Below, piece after piece: positions 12,116-23,704 of a stretch of 64,000 nucleotides of DNA (positions are counted from its first letter, which is position 1; each line of letters starts with the position of its first letter). The notes under the pieces are model-generated. The model did not search any database. It worked only from the letters and a program-made list of their open reading frames with translations, and was not told where the DNA came from. Position numbers and translations under genes: made by a program. This DNA is from Macrolepiota albuminosa (lineage: Eukaryota > Basidiomycota > Agaricomycetes > Agaricales > Agaricaceae): the NCBI GenBank assembly GCA_027475525.1, contig JAMWFC010000082.1, positions 434,001 through 498,000 of the forward strand. The letters run 5' to 3'.

Positions 12116-12324
12116 TTATCTCTTGGTAAGGATATCTGAATGTATACTCTATAATAATGGGCTCTAATTTTCAGGCAGGCTAGAATATGAAATGCTCAGA
12201 GAAACTAAGAATTTAAAATATGTAGGAATTGCAGGAGGGAATGGATAAAGGAGTTTTTATGAAGGGAAGATGCCTCGAGATAGGGCATCTGCAAAATTGT
12301 CAGTAGTAGGTATCCAGGATATAG

Positions 12325-12510
12325 TTATCCACAGAGAATTGTCTGAAAGTTTGTAACGATGTTTTGTAGAATGAAATTTGAAGCTGAAATTCTCGAACAC
12401 CCTGCTTGGAGAGCACCAACACAGCCTGAATTGTCAGAGTGAATGATGATATGTGCATTACTATACTTAGCAGCAATGAGGGTGCGAACAGCTAGATCGA
12501 TTGCTATCAT
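12325..12510 (-). pseudogene. DIRS RNase H remnant
   Basis: A short reading frame with IAIDLAVRTLIAAKY and IIIHSDNSGCVGALQAG resembles the RNase H part of fungal DIRS polyproteins, where the SDN motif carries an active-site Asp. It lies between the RT and recombinase remnants in the expected order. Confidence 0.6.
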
Positions 12511-12879
12511 TTCTGCTCATCCAATGTTTCGTTCTGTTTTCTTCCATCCTGGTAGTAGTTTTCAGGCTAAGCACTTCCTGTTCAGGTTGAGTCCAATGCT
12601 CTACAAAGTGGAAGTGTCAACATGGAGAGTGATGTCAAGGAGAGGAGGAGGCTGGTATATTCAAAGAGAGCAATGACTTTGTAGAGTGGTAGTCCACCAT
12701 TCAATATCTGTCATAATGGCAGGAGTGATCTGGTGTTTGGTCCATGGTGAAGAGACAGAAGAAAAACCAGCTCAAAATTTGTACAGACTGGGAAGATGTG
12801 ATCGTCCAGCTGGAACTACCAGAGTAACATGGTTTAGGGTTCCGATTATAGATTCTATTATCTGTAAGTTTGCATACAC

Positions 12880-13625
12880 TCCTAGTATCCAGGAAGACAG
12901 TTTGCTGAGGTATTTTTCTCGTTTTGCAGTAGGTAGCAATACTGTCTTGTCATCAATTGACCAAATAAAGCCAATATAAGTAAATGCAAAGGAAAAAGGA
13001 ACAAATTTCTTTGGTGCCCAAGGCCAAGTGAGATCCTTGGCAATGTCTCAGATAAGGTTCTTGGCGTAACTGTAGTATGTAGAGCCATCAGGCCTTGAAT
13101 GAAGATAACAGAAAAAGATAAAGTTGTCAACCCATTTGAGGACAGCCTCAACCCCTTTCGACTAGTATATATGCACAATGGTGTCTGCAACTGAGCCAAA
13201 AATACCTGGAGCGAGAGATATTCCAAAATTTAGTCTGTGATCAAATGCAATTGTATCCTGAATACGCAGCGCTGTGAACAACCATTCCTCAAGTCTTGTA
13301 GGAATTATCTAAAATGTCAATTCAACATCAAAGACTGCCACCTGTGTGCCAGGTGGAGCATCTGCAACCAGTATCCAGCATGCAGAGAAGGTTCTCCAGT
13401 CGCACTGAAATCACTTTGTATTGATATATGAATTCACTGAGAGAGTGAGTGGATTGTTTTGTGGAAAGAAGTGATCAACTGTGATTTGCATTTTGCTCAG
13501 AAAACATTCAATAACATTCAGTGGAGCTGTGCAAAAGTAACCGAACATTGTAGTACTTGGTTGCAAGTAGTACTGATAGTTCTGGGGCTTTCTTGAAGTC
13601 TTAGAAAGTGACCTCTAATCCACAC
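12880..13625 (-). pseudogene. DIRS reverse transcriptase, catalytic half
   Basis: Minus-strand reading gives DHFFPQNNPLTLSVNSYI, ADAPPGTQVAVFDVE, FGISLAPGIFGSVADTI and WVDNFIFF, the RT core of DIRS elements. The catalytic pair normally read as VDD is VDN here, a G-to-A change. In-frame TAG and TGA codons interrupt the frame (for example at INTK-stop-FQCDW and HIY-stop-SKG). The N-terminal half is displaced to 14573 and beyond by the solo LTR. Confidence 0.75.
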
Positions 13626-14572
13626 TGGTGCTTGATGATAAGGTTGATGTATTGGGTGCTTCACAGAATATCAAATATCCTGATGGGCAGAAGAAGGTTC
13701 TCAATAAACTCCAGCCTAAGTAGTTCACTCTCTGGGAACCACTGAGCCTTTGTCTACCAATAGACTTCCAATAAGAGGTGCTCAATAAACTCTAGCCTAG
13801 GTGATTCACTCCCTGGGAACCACTGAGCCTTTGCCTATCAATTGCCTGTCTATTCTCTACTAAACTTGGGCTATTTATACTGTTTTTCTGGTGCACAGAC
13901 CACTATCTACACATGACTCTTTTGTTGTCAACTCCCCAGCCTCCAGAACATATTTGATAGTCCAATTTCCCTTTTGGGAGGCATGTTTCGGTGCCACCAG
14001 TTCCACCATTCAACTTCTTGTTCCACCATTCCTCCGGATGTCTCTGATTGCCACTTCCCCATTTGCTTCAGCTCCATTTAGCACGATCCCATTCATAGAT
14101 CCTTCTTTCCTCTTTTAGCACTTCCCTGCATTCCATGCTTCTTTTGACATCCCTCCATGCTTCTTTTCCTTTCCCCTTTCAGTCATGTCAAATCGGGCAT
14201 TGTCAGATCTGATCTTGATCTAGATCATCACAAATTGATCCTTTCCTTTCCCCTTTCAGTCATGTCAAATCGGGCATTGTCAGATCTGATCTTGATCTAG
14301 ATCATCACAAATTGATCCTATTTTGTCACTTCTGCCAGCTCCCATGCTTCCCCTCCCCATTACAGTGGTTGGACTATTGTTGAGTGGATAGCTTGAGCTG
14401 GTCCCTGCCCTTTGTTCTGTACTGTCTGTGTATTTATTGGGGTGTTTTTGGAGATATAATTTGTTGAGACTGCTACCAGGAGGCTTACAGTTTTCAGCCT
14501 TATGATTAAATGTTTATTTTGACTTCTGGTGCATGTTGTGTCCCTGACTGCTGGTACAGCGTCGTATCAACA
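13626..14572 (-). mobile_element. Solo LTR inserted in the DIRS RT gene
   Basis: The insert splits the RT coding region. On the minus strand it begins TGTTGATACGACGC and ends in CA, and it has a promoter-like TATAAATA near 13868-13876. The flanks CACAC (13621-13625) and TACAC (14573-14577) are a 5-bp target duplication with one mismatch. No coding sequence is inside. The span contains one 77-bp artefactual duplication, so its true length is about 870 bp. A separate near-repeat (about 13690-13745 and 13765-13840) is also present. Confidence 0.65.
14165..14318. repeat. 77-bp perfect tandem duplication 1
   Basis: Two adjacent identical 77-bp copies within the solo LTR. Same period as eight other duplications in the window; probably an assembly join. 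Confidence 0.9.
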
Positions 14573-16926
14573 TACACTCCACAACGTCAGGGGGAAATTC
14601 TTCAGAAACACGGCCGAGAAGGTGTTCATTGTTGTATTTTTCAATAACAAATGTGTGGTGAGTAGTATCTTGGTAATGGTTGGGAGGGGAGAAGATAGTG
14701 TCTAATATAAAGTTTTCTAGGCCTAAGGAGAAGCCAAATTGCAGGCCATCTATGATGTATGAGAAACAATCTACAGAGTTGGTATTGCAAAGAGATGAAA
14801 TCCAGCGGTCGACTTTAAGGGGGGTTGTAACTGGAAAGTACCTACTGCGCAGAGCAGTTTTGTGCAGAGTGTTGTCCATTGGCACACAGGGAGCAGGCAT
14901 GATGATGTGGGCAGTCTGTGGCAGAGCAGGAATTTGGGCCATTGTAGGCAAAGCAGTAGGTGACTCCTTTGGAGTCTGCAAATCAACCATCAACTTTGCA
15001 GAGAATGCGACCTGATTTGGAGCAGGAGGAGAATTTGTGGTCATTGTCACCACAGACCATGCAATGGGTAGACTTGCTATTGCTATGGAAACCTGCATTG
15101 TATGGCTGATGGCATCTGCCGCACTGTGTGGATTGAGTTTTGCGACTGCTATTTGACAATGTTTCTGCCTCCCAAAAGGATTGATTTGAAGGGGAAGCAG
15201 AAGAAGATGGGGAGACAGGGGGAGCAGAATCACTGAAGAGAAGATCTGATTGAAGACCCATAGAATGATGTATCCAATCCTGCATGTGATCGTTAAATTT
15301 GTGTTCAAAAACAAGTTTATGCCACACATCCATGTGCAAGTTATCTTGCAATTGTAAATATGCATGATGAAGGAAGATATCATAAGCCAAATAGACCTGG
15401 AAGTTCTCGCCAAAATCCTGATGGCGCTGAATGTGTTCATAATGAACCTGGAAACTATCTGCTATGGCATGTGCCATGGGACCACCAATCAGTCCTTCTG
15501 GGCCTGTCTTGAGGCAGTTGCAGATGACCCAGATGAGTGTGGAAGAAGCCTGCATAAACTCAAAGGCTGTAAGCAGCCACTCTTTGCTCTGATCGAACCT
15601 CGATGAAAAGACCTGAATTTCTCCGGCTGAGGACAGAGACAGGGAAGAATCACCCTGCTGATTGGTGGATATGAGCACTCTGTGGCAAGCCACTATAGTC
15701 AAGGCATCAAGGGGGACATACATGCACCATCCTGCATTAAAGATGAACTGGATGCACAAAGGAATGGGCATGATATTGGGATTGAGTTCAGTCATGGCAG
15801 CTGGAGAAGCTGCAAGTAAGGGGCAAGCTGAAGGAAGCCTGAGAGCAGGAGGAGTCTCAGATGGGGTGGGCAACGGAGTCAATGATGTGACTATTGAGGA
15901 GGAGGGAGGCCTGTCTGGAATGGTGGAAGGACCCAGGGAGGGTGTCGCTGGCATGAGGCTAATTGCAGGTAGAGTGCATTCAGATGAAAAACCCTGTGGA
16001 AAGGCCTGTGCCATACCAACACTGAAGCTCTGCAGGAGAGAAAGTAGCTCTGCACATGAGATAGTAACTGAGTCCCCAGAGGCAGAGGGGGGAGCAGGCA
16101 TTGGAGTTGAAGACAGCCCTGGAACAGACTCCAGATTGAAGAGAGTAGACGGTGGAGGCAGCAGAGAAATCCCTGAAGTGTGCAGGGGGAGGGGCTGAAG
16201 AAGGCTCAGGGATGGGTAACGCAAGCTGTGGACAGGCAGAAGGTGCAGGAGAGGGCAGACAAGCCCGTGAGGTTGCAGGGTCTGACAGCGGAGGCTGTAG
16301 TCCTGAAGAGAATAGAGGGGGGTGTAACCCGGAGGCTGTGGAGGGATGTAGAAAGGAGAAGGTACGAAAGAGACCTGAGCACATGTGAATTTCAGCAGTG
16401 CCAGGAGAAAGCTGCTGCCCTGGAGAAGGAGGAGGGGAAAGGGCAGGATGTTTGGATGCCCATCGATGTGCAGCTCTGGCTGGAGAGAGGGGCCAGGAAG
16501 AAGGCATGGGAGGATCATGAGGGCCAGAAGGGGGTATCCTTTGGGAAGAGAAAGGGATGGTCTGTGTCTTAGCGGGAGAGGGGGGCAACTATCAGAGAGG
16601 TGGACCTGGAGCAGGATCGCGATCTTCCGCATTAGAAGGGCGACGATTGCACGACGTCATGGGATGAAGAGATGTCATGGAGTTGACGTGGCATTCATCG
16701 CAAGGTGAATCCTCATAGTCTACACCAGGTTTGTCGTCAGAAAGCTCATCATCCTTGGGGACATCTTGCATGGTGGATTGTCGAGAGATGCGTTTCCTAC
16801 GCGCCGTCACGGGTGGAATGTCAGCCTCTGAGAGTAACGAGGAGTCAGAGCGAATACAAGTACTCCTGCATACCCTGGAGGTGGACGTAGTGCCGTCAGA
16901 GAAGTCTTGTGCGGAGAGAAAAGCCA
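14573..16926 (-). pseudogene. DIRS Gag-like protein and RT N-terminus
   Basis: A start at 16926 (MAFLSAQDF) is followed by PCDECHVN and a Cys-containing segment. After a frame change at about 16600 comes a long Pro/Ser/Leu-rich frame to 14983. It ends in a Gag-like helical domain (FDQSKEWLLTAFEFMQ) and a zinc-knuckle-like cluster CGRCHQPYNAGF plus CMVCGDNDHKFSSC. In an overlapping frame, 15010-14573 encodes the RT entry region (TPLKVDRWISSLC, DGLQFGFSLG, GRVSEEFPPDVVEC), where the solo LTR interrupts it. The protein would package the element's RNA. Confidence 0.65.
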
Positions 16927-16995
16927 TGACCCTAGGCAAGGCAAGTAATAGTGCTCGAGTCTCAAGAACATGAAGTATCGACGAAGTAAAACTGT

Positions 16996-17133
16996 GAAAG
17001 ACGCGATTAACGCGCTAAAGAATACAGAGAAGGTGAGAGTACAAGTGAAAGATGTCCCGAGGATGTGTGACCGTGACACCTTGTTCAAAACGCGTTCCGC
17101 ATTCACTCCGTTCCTCCGCTCTGCGGACTGGCA
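16996..17133. repeat. Direct repeat flanking the DIRS element (CpG-rich copy)
   Basis: It matches 10421-10558 in the same orientation. This copy keeps about a dozen CpG sites (GACGCGATTAACGCGC, AAAACGCGTTCCGC); in the other copy nearly all are TpG or CpA. Confidence 0.85.
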
Positions 17134-17327
17134 GCAGGGAAATAATCGAGAAGTATCTATAAAAGGAAATGTCACTTTATATCCAAAAACATGACGTACG
17201 GGCGCAGGAGTCTATTACCCTCAACACTCGTGTACTGTAACTTTGCGTATTAGCAAAGGAGTGAATTGTGAAAGAATGTGTGATATGTCAAGAGAAGAAA
17301 ACTAACCGATTAACCCCGGGCAATCAC

Positions 17328-17645
17328 TCCCACTTCACATTGTCCGACCTATTGAGAAACTTGGCTTTTTGACTATGTATAGATCTCCGCTCGGCCATTT
17401 CCTAACCATACTCGACCTCGACATCCAAGAAGTTAGATACCAAAAAAGACATTGTCCAAGCAACCCCTAAGCATCTAAACACTAGTATTATAAGGAGCAC
17501 ATGTCATCCTACATGGCCAGCCCCTCCCAAGTTCCTAAGGGGCTATAGGCCATAATTGAAATAAGGCCATAGCAACCACCCCGTGAAAGCGAACACTAAA
17601 ACTAAGAATACAACACAATGTTCGGTGCTTTTTTGTAAGACCGTA
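17328..17645 (+). repeat. Dispersed repeat R1
   Basis: Non-coding block shared with 20318-20660 (same orientation) and, in inverted orientation, with about 22019-22340. Shared words include CGCTCGGCCATTTC, CCTAACCATACTCGAC and AAGTTCCTAAGG. The last 80 bp (GCCATAGCAACCACC through the poly-T) is shared with 22019-22105 inverted. R1 and R3 therefore act like an inverted pair around the two-repeat gene and histone H3. Confidence 0.75.
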
Positions 17646-17845
17646 CTCGAGAGGGTACTTGCTTATGTAAGACATGCACGCGTTTAAACAATCCTCCAAA
17701 AATACAAAATCACTTTCACCACCGCCCTTTAGCTCTGTCCTATAGCTGAGCTTCAGAGTCAGGCGGCTGTCCCTGGCTCTCTAATGTATTACACGTACAA
17801 CTACTGATCGCTATAATTAGCTGACCTTCGCTTCCTGTGTTCAGG

Positions 17846-19835
17846 ATGTGGAGGACAAGCAAAAGTCCAGTTTTAACCTTTCCTCACCGCGGTGCAAAAC
17901 GCGTCGCATGGAGTTCGACAATTACTTGGCCGCGGAGGATTATCAGGTCACTTGACCCTGAATGCCTACAAAGCAGCGATTTCGTCGAGTGCACCAGTAC
18001 ACAGACTTCAATTCGCGCAGGACTCAAGAATCGGCAGCTTGTCAAAGGGTGGATTCGTTATAGGTCCGGACCGGAACCTTTCCCCCCGAATACTCAGGGT
18101 TTTCTATACTATTACCGACGTCCATCACTTCCGCTCACAACTGGTGAAATTCGCTTTCGGGTCACAGAAAGTGCTGACCCGACATGTTTCCAAAATGGCA
18201 CGGACCTCATGAGGTCTGACGGTGTATTGCCGTGGGCTATTCCTTTGTTCAGGCTGCTTCATCCCCATGCATTCATCAAAGCACTGCTCAAACAAGATCA
18301 CGATATCCCAGAAACAATACTGAACTATGGAACATCAAGCCCCCTCTTACTGCCAGGGGTCTGCTTAACTTTCTTGGAGGAGCCTTTTGTTCTGAGGTTA
18401 GAAGACGTATTAAAAATAAGGACGGTTGATTCGCAGCTTCGGATGGGAAAAACCATGGTGCCTCGCTTGTTGGTTGGGAAATACCCGTTGACGTTCAAGG
18501 GTGAGTGTACTGATCGAATAGACATTTTTTTAACTCTGATTGTGTATAGGGAAACTACTGGTCCGATTTGAACAATCAACATTAAGCGAGCACGAGAACG
18601 AGACGTCGATTGTCATGCGAGTCCTCAAAGTCCTCGAACCAGTAGAACCGCTGTTAAAAGATGGCGAATTGCTTCACCCGATTCCGGAACCAGGAACTTT
18701 GATCAAGTCCAAGTACTATGGTCAAGTACAAAATATGGAATTCAATCATCCGTTTCTGGCATCGCTTCCACACATGATGGGCAATACACTCGCGTATGTA
18801 GTTCTTTCGTATTCCTCTTGTCTACTAATTCGATTGATTTTTTCCATCAGTATTCCCACCGATGTCAGAAGGTCAGGTACACTGCTTAATGTCCGAAAAA
18901 GAACGATTGATACGTTAGATCCGCTTCGATTAAACTCCTTCGATTTCATGGACATATCGCACCATGCATCAGTGCGAGTCACGAGACGTGGCAATCCGCA
19001 CATGTTTAGCCTTGTGCAATTAGGTGCGACGATTGTTGACAGGAGAACGATTATTCCAAAACCTTTTCCCGCTAACACGCACGGATTCCTGTATTTGCAT
19101 CTCAAACCGGGTCTACCAGTCACTGTCGCCCAAATTCGGTTTCGAATAACACCATCTGCTGACCCAACGCAATTTGAGAAGGGAACGGACCTCTACTTCG
19201 AGGACCAACCCTGGAACATTGACGTATTGCAGCTTGCTCGATCAAGTAGAGCTCCTCTGGTTGAGCAGCTATACCATGATGGACATGTGGAACTGGTACA
19301 AGCTATTAGGAGATTTCCTCAGTCCTCGAGAGCTTGTGGACGGGTACTGGCTTATGTGGAACAGCCATTTATTGCTAACATGTCCCTAAAGTGGACACAC
19401 TTCAATCTCTTGACGTCCGCTGGCGTTCGCAGCGTTCACCTTTTAGGAATTTTTGTGGACTGGAGGTTGAGAAGTAACCCTTACATTGGTGTGTGCACTT
19501 GTTAAAAATTCATTTGCGTGTTTACAATCAATTCAGGACGACTTGTCTTGCGCTTTGAGCTATCAACATTGCCACAGCATACGAATGGGACCTTTTTGGT
19601 CTTGCGTGTATTGAGAATTCTGGATGCCGTCAAGCCCATTGACCCTAGTTATGACAGACGGTATCCAGTACCACTTCTTGGACAACTGCTTGTTGCATCC
19701 AATGGTCGTGTGGTATCGTATAACGTTGACAAACACAAATGCGTGCATGCATTTAAAGGTTTCCTCAGTATTCCAGACGACAAGCCATGCATGCAAGTGT
19801 ACTTCTTCCCATCATTTCAAAGGAGCGTTCGCTGA
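17846..19835 (+). CDS. Two-repeat protein of unknown function
   Basis: Four exons (17846-18500, 18550-18793, 18851-19488, 19537-19835) join in frame to 611 residues. Introns have GTGAGT, GTATGT and GTGTGT donors and good AG acceptors. The protein is an internal duplication: each half has an LDP...DF segment, a core with FPxNTxGFLY, then xxIRFRxTxSADPxxF and GTDL, and a second exon starting G(K/R)L(L/V)xRFExSTL. The second half is better conserved (GATIVDRRTIIPKPFPANTH) than the first. No catalytic motif, signal peptide or membrane segment is evident. The 5' end may be longer, because a good acceptor (TGTGTTCAG) sits just before the chosen ATG. Broken inverted copies of the second half lie at 22.4, 30 and 31-32 kb. 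Tandem paralogues in place of one fused gene are possible, but the intron joining the halves is convincing. Confidence 0.6.
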
Positions 19836-20799
19836 TACTCCTTGGTTCACAGTGACGAATTCCGGTGACATTCTGCATTTCGATCTTCCCTATATTTGAT
19901 ACCAAGCAGTAGAACGTCCAGCGTTCAGGGGGTTCACAAATACTTAGTCATAGCCCATCATGACGACCCCACATTGATTTATCATTTTTCTTTCACTCCA
20001 ATACATAGTACATATAATGTAGTATTCTCTACAAAAACACAGAAATGTTGCATACATATACGACATCCTATACATACATCTAGAGGTATCGTGTTCATAT
20101 CAGATCATGGAATGAAAATCGAAAAAATCAGCAAGTAATGCCAAGCAAGGGTGCACATCCATGTAATTTCGTGCATGGAAACTAACCTAGAATTTTACCC
20201 AGGTATCCTATGGTAGTGTTGTTTTGTAGATGAAGTTCCTCTCCTTGAGAGTGAGAATGTCGTTGATGGTCGTCCATGAGCCCCCCATCCTGTGTGCGGG
20301 CGAAGAATAGAGCGTACCACCTTGAGAAACCTGGCTTCTTAGCTATAGACCGCTCGGCCATTTCGCCCTAGTCCCTATTTTCTCAAGAACGTCGATTCCT
20401 AACCATACTCGACGTCGACATCCAAAGTTATATTTCATGATACCGAAAGAGACGTCCAATCAACCACTAAGCACCTAAACACTATGATACATAAGTAGAC
20501 TCTTTGTATTGTCCACATGAGCATGTACACATTGTTCATATGTACACATTGTTCATAATTCACGTCGAGGCCATCGAGGCCCAAAGTGATATTGGGAACC
20601 AATCATTGTCATCCCACATGACCAGCCGGCCAAGTTCCTAAGGGCCATAATTGAAATAACAAAACAATGCATGCATGCACGTATCAAAGGCGATATTCTG
20701 TATTTCGAAAATACAAAAATATAAAAGAAAAAGTACAATACAACAACGGAGAAAAAACACAACGCAAAAATGCAACAGAGAAACGGGTTTTTGTTATAT
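19836..20799. other. Non-coding, includes repeat R2
   Basis: The first about 290 bp is the 3' flank of the two-repeat gene; it recurs inverted at about 29665-29830. Bases 20318-20660 are repeat R2, a diverged copy of 17328-17570. No gene is seen. Confidence 0.6.
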
Positions 20800-21535
<736 letters not shown>

Positions 21536-21712
21536 TTGTCTTTTCCCTAAGTTTCAAGTTTCGAGTTTCGAGTTTCGAGCTTCGAGTCTAGGTTCGGGTT
21601 TGAGTGCAAGTTGATGAGAGAGAGCCGCTTGAAGTAGAGTAGGCTTGGATCACGATCCGCAGGCGGTGGGAAATTGTACGAAGTGGTTGAAAGAACCAAA
21701 AAACCAACGTGG

Positions 21713-21804
21713 TATTTATACCTTTCGCGCGTGTACACGTGACGCGTTAAACATAAATCCTCGTCGCGCACGCGTTTAACGTTTAAGCGTGACGCGTTAC
21801 GCGT
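21713..21804 (-). promoter_or_regulatory. Histone H3 promoter: TATA box and four MCB boxes
   Basis: On the minus strand a TATAAATA lies at 21720-21713, about 180 bp before the ATG. Four ACGCGT hexamers lie at 21742-21747, 21770-21775, 21792-21797 and 21799-21804. ACGCGT is the MluI cell-cycle box bound by the MBF (Mbp1/Swi6-type) factor, which drives G1/S genes in fungi. This fits replication-coupled H3 expression. Confidence 0.7.
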
Positions 21805-22018
21805 GCACGTGCATAATGGAAGATGGAAAATAGAACCAAATATGTAAATAATCATACCCATCCGCGGGGAGGGAGGAACTTGAAGTGCGTCTCCTACTAA
21901 GGCCTACAAAGAGTGAGTTTGGTTTTTTGTCCGGACTGGAGGTCTATGGCTTGTTTTATGAGAATTCTATAGCGGCGATGAGCGTGGGTTATTCAGCGTG
22001 AACACCCAAGCCTGGGAT

Positions 22019-22340
22019 CTACGGTCTTACAAAAAAGCGCCGAACATTGTGTCGTATTCTTAGTCTTAGTGTTTCCTTTCACGGGGTGGTTGCTATGGCC
22101 GCCGGCCGGCCATGTAGGATGACAATGATTGGTTCCCAGTATCACTTTGGGCCGTGGACGAGGTGGTTGCTATGGCCGCCGGCCGGCCATGTAGGATGAC
22201 AATGATTGGTTCCCAGTATCACTTTGGGCCGTGGACGATTGCGCCCTTCATTCATATGAAAGAAAGGAATCTCGATGGCCTCGACGTGAATTATGAACAA
22301 TGTGTACATGCTCATGTGGACAATACAAAGAGTCGTCTAC
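22019..22340 (-). repeat. Dispersed repeat R3 (inverted)
   Basis: Inverted copy of sequence shared with R1 (17328-17645) and R2 (20318-20660). It includes the 77-bp artefactual duplication at 22085-22238. Confidence 0.75.
22085..22238. repeat. 77-bp perfect tandem duplication 2
   Basis: Two adjacent identical copies inside repeat R3, containing GCCGCCGGCCGGCC. Period exactly 77. Confidence 0.9.
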
Positions 22341-22369
22341 TTATAGCGTCGCTCTGCTGCTTGGGATCA

Positions 22370-22765
22370 AAACAAAAAATACGGGACATCAAAATGTAGA
22401 AGAATGGCACTGGAATTCGTCACTTGTGACCACGGAGTATCAGCGAACGCTACTTTGAAATGATGGGAGGAAAGGAAATACACTTGCATGGGCTTGTCGT
22501 CTGGAATACCGAGGAAACCTCTAAATACACGCACCCATTTGCGTTTATCAACGTCACGTCACTTATACGATGAGCACACGACCACTACCTGCACCGTGAC
22601 GAAACACTTCTCCAGGAAGTGGTATGTACATACTAGAAGCCGTCTGTCGTAACTAGGGTCAATAGGCTCGACGGCATCCCCAATTCTCAAGACACGCAAC
22701 GCAAGACCACAAAGTTCCCTCCCATTCGTATGCTGCGGCAGTGTTGAAAGCGCAAGAGAAGTCGT
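22370..22765 (-). pseudogene. Fragment of the two-repeat gene family
   Basis: The minus strand resembles the last exon of the gene at 17846-19835 (matching the region around TSGTF...DAVxPID...YDRR and the C-terminal HAFKGF segment) but with many indels. No open frame survives. It faces the intact gene in inverted orientation. Confidence 0.6.
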
Positions 22766-23704
22766 CCGAAGAGGGGGGGGGAGAACCTAGACCCCTAACC
22801 CTAACTGATCGATCGGTCGCGCGCTGGCCCCGTTGGCTGGGTGTTTGAGGCTTGTTTGACACTTCATTTCATATACGCTAACTGATCGATCGGTCGCGCG
22901 CTGGCCCCGTTGGCTGGGTGTTTGAGGCTTGTTTGACACTTCATTTCATATACGACGGCTTGTTTCGTTTCCCTTGTCCTTGTCTTTGTCTTTGTCCCTG
23001 TCTTTGTCTTTGTCCTTGTCGAGCCAAGCTCTCAACGAAACGTCTTCGACTCTTCGAATAAGCTACCTTTACTTACCTTCCCTTGTACACGTGTGGTGTG
23101 GTGTGGTGTATCCACCTTCAGCCCACCTTGGATACCTTGGAAACCCATACCATGTTGTCGCCTCGTGCCCGACCCCAGCTGCCGTTTTTTTGGCTTTGTT
23201 AATTTGATTTAATTTAATTAGTCGTCGGTATACAGGTGTTGTATATCCAGTAAGTAGTTATGGGTCTTTAATGGGTCGGTTCGGTTGGTTGGTTGGTTGG
23301 TTGGTAACGTCGATGGAATGGAATGGAATAGGTGTAGTGTAGGTGTAGATGTTAATTGAGTTCGTAATTGTAATTGTAATAGTAAGAGAGAATAGATGGA
23401 TAGGATAGTTATTTATCGAGTGGGAGGGTTGGTATCTATGCATTTTGCATGCGCAGTTACCTTCTACTTTTCGCTTTGCTTTGCACTGCACAGTTCACCC
23501 TTGCCACCTTTGCCATCCCATCCCATCCCGTCCTATCCCGTCCCACTACCTTTGCCCATTACACCACCTCACCACTGCACCACACCACGATACCACGACA
23601 CCACGACTCACACCACCACAGCACACCACGACTGCACACCACAGCACACCACGACTCCCAAGCGAATCATAACCCAAGCCTAACAAACGCACGCCAATGT
23701 TCTG
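22766..23704. other. Non-coding low-complexity spacer
   Basis: No gene is seen. It contains the duplication at 22801-22954, CTTTGTC-rich runs (22970-23025), GTGTG repeats near 23093-23110, a GGTT run near 23280-23302, and CCATCC/CACCAC-rich sequence at 23500-23660. Confidence 0.6.
22801..22954. repeat. 77-bp perfect tandem duplication 3
   Basis: Two adjacent identical copies starting CTAACTGATCGATCGG. Period exactly 77. Confidence 0.9.

Larger units (their letters stand above)
10421..17133 (-). mobile_element. Degenerate DIRS-type tyrosine-recombinase retroelement
   Basis: On the minus strand the order is Gag-like protein, reverse transcriptase, RNase H, tyrosine recombinase, which is the DIRS arrangement. 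A block of about 138 bp occurs in direct orientation at both ends (10421-10558 and 16996-17133), which could be terminal or split direct repeats. The coding parts have many stops and frameshifts, and a solo LTR sits within the RT region. The exact termini are not resolved. Confidence 0.75.

Noticed and set aside
14983..16632. 549-codon Pro/Leu-rich ORF as a host cell-wall or signalling protein
   Set aside because: Its C-terminal zinc-knuckle-like cluster and position just upstream of DIRS RT make it the element's Gag-like protein.
22085..22954. 77-bp duplications as genuine recent tandem duplications or a new repeat class
   Set aside because: Identical length at nine unrelated sequences is best explained by assembly k-mer overlap.
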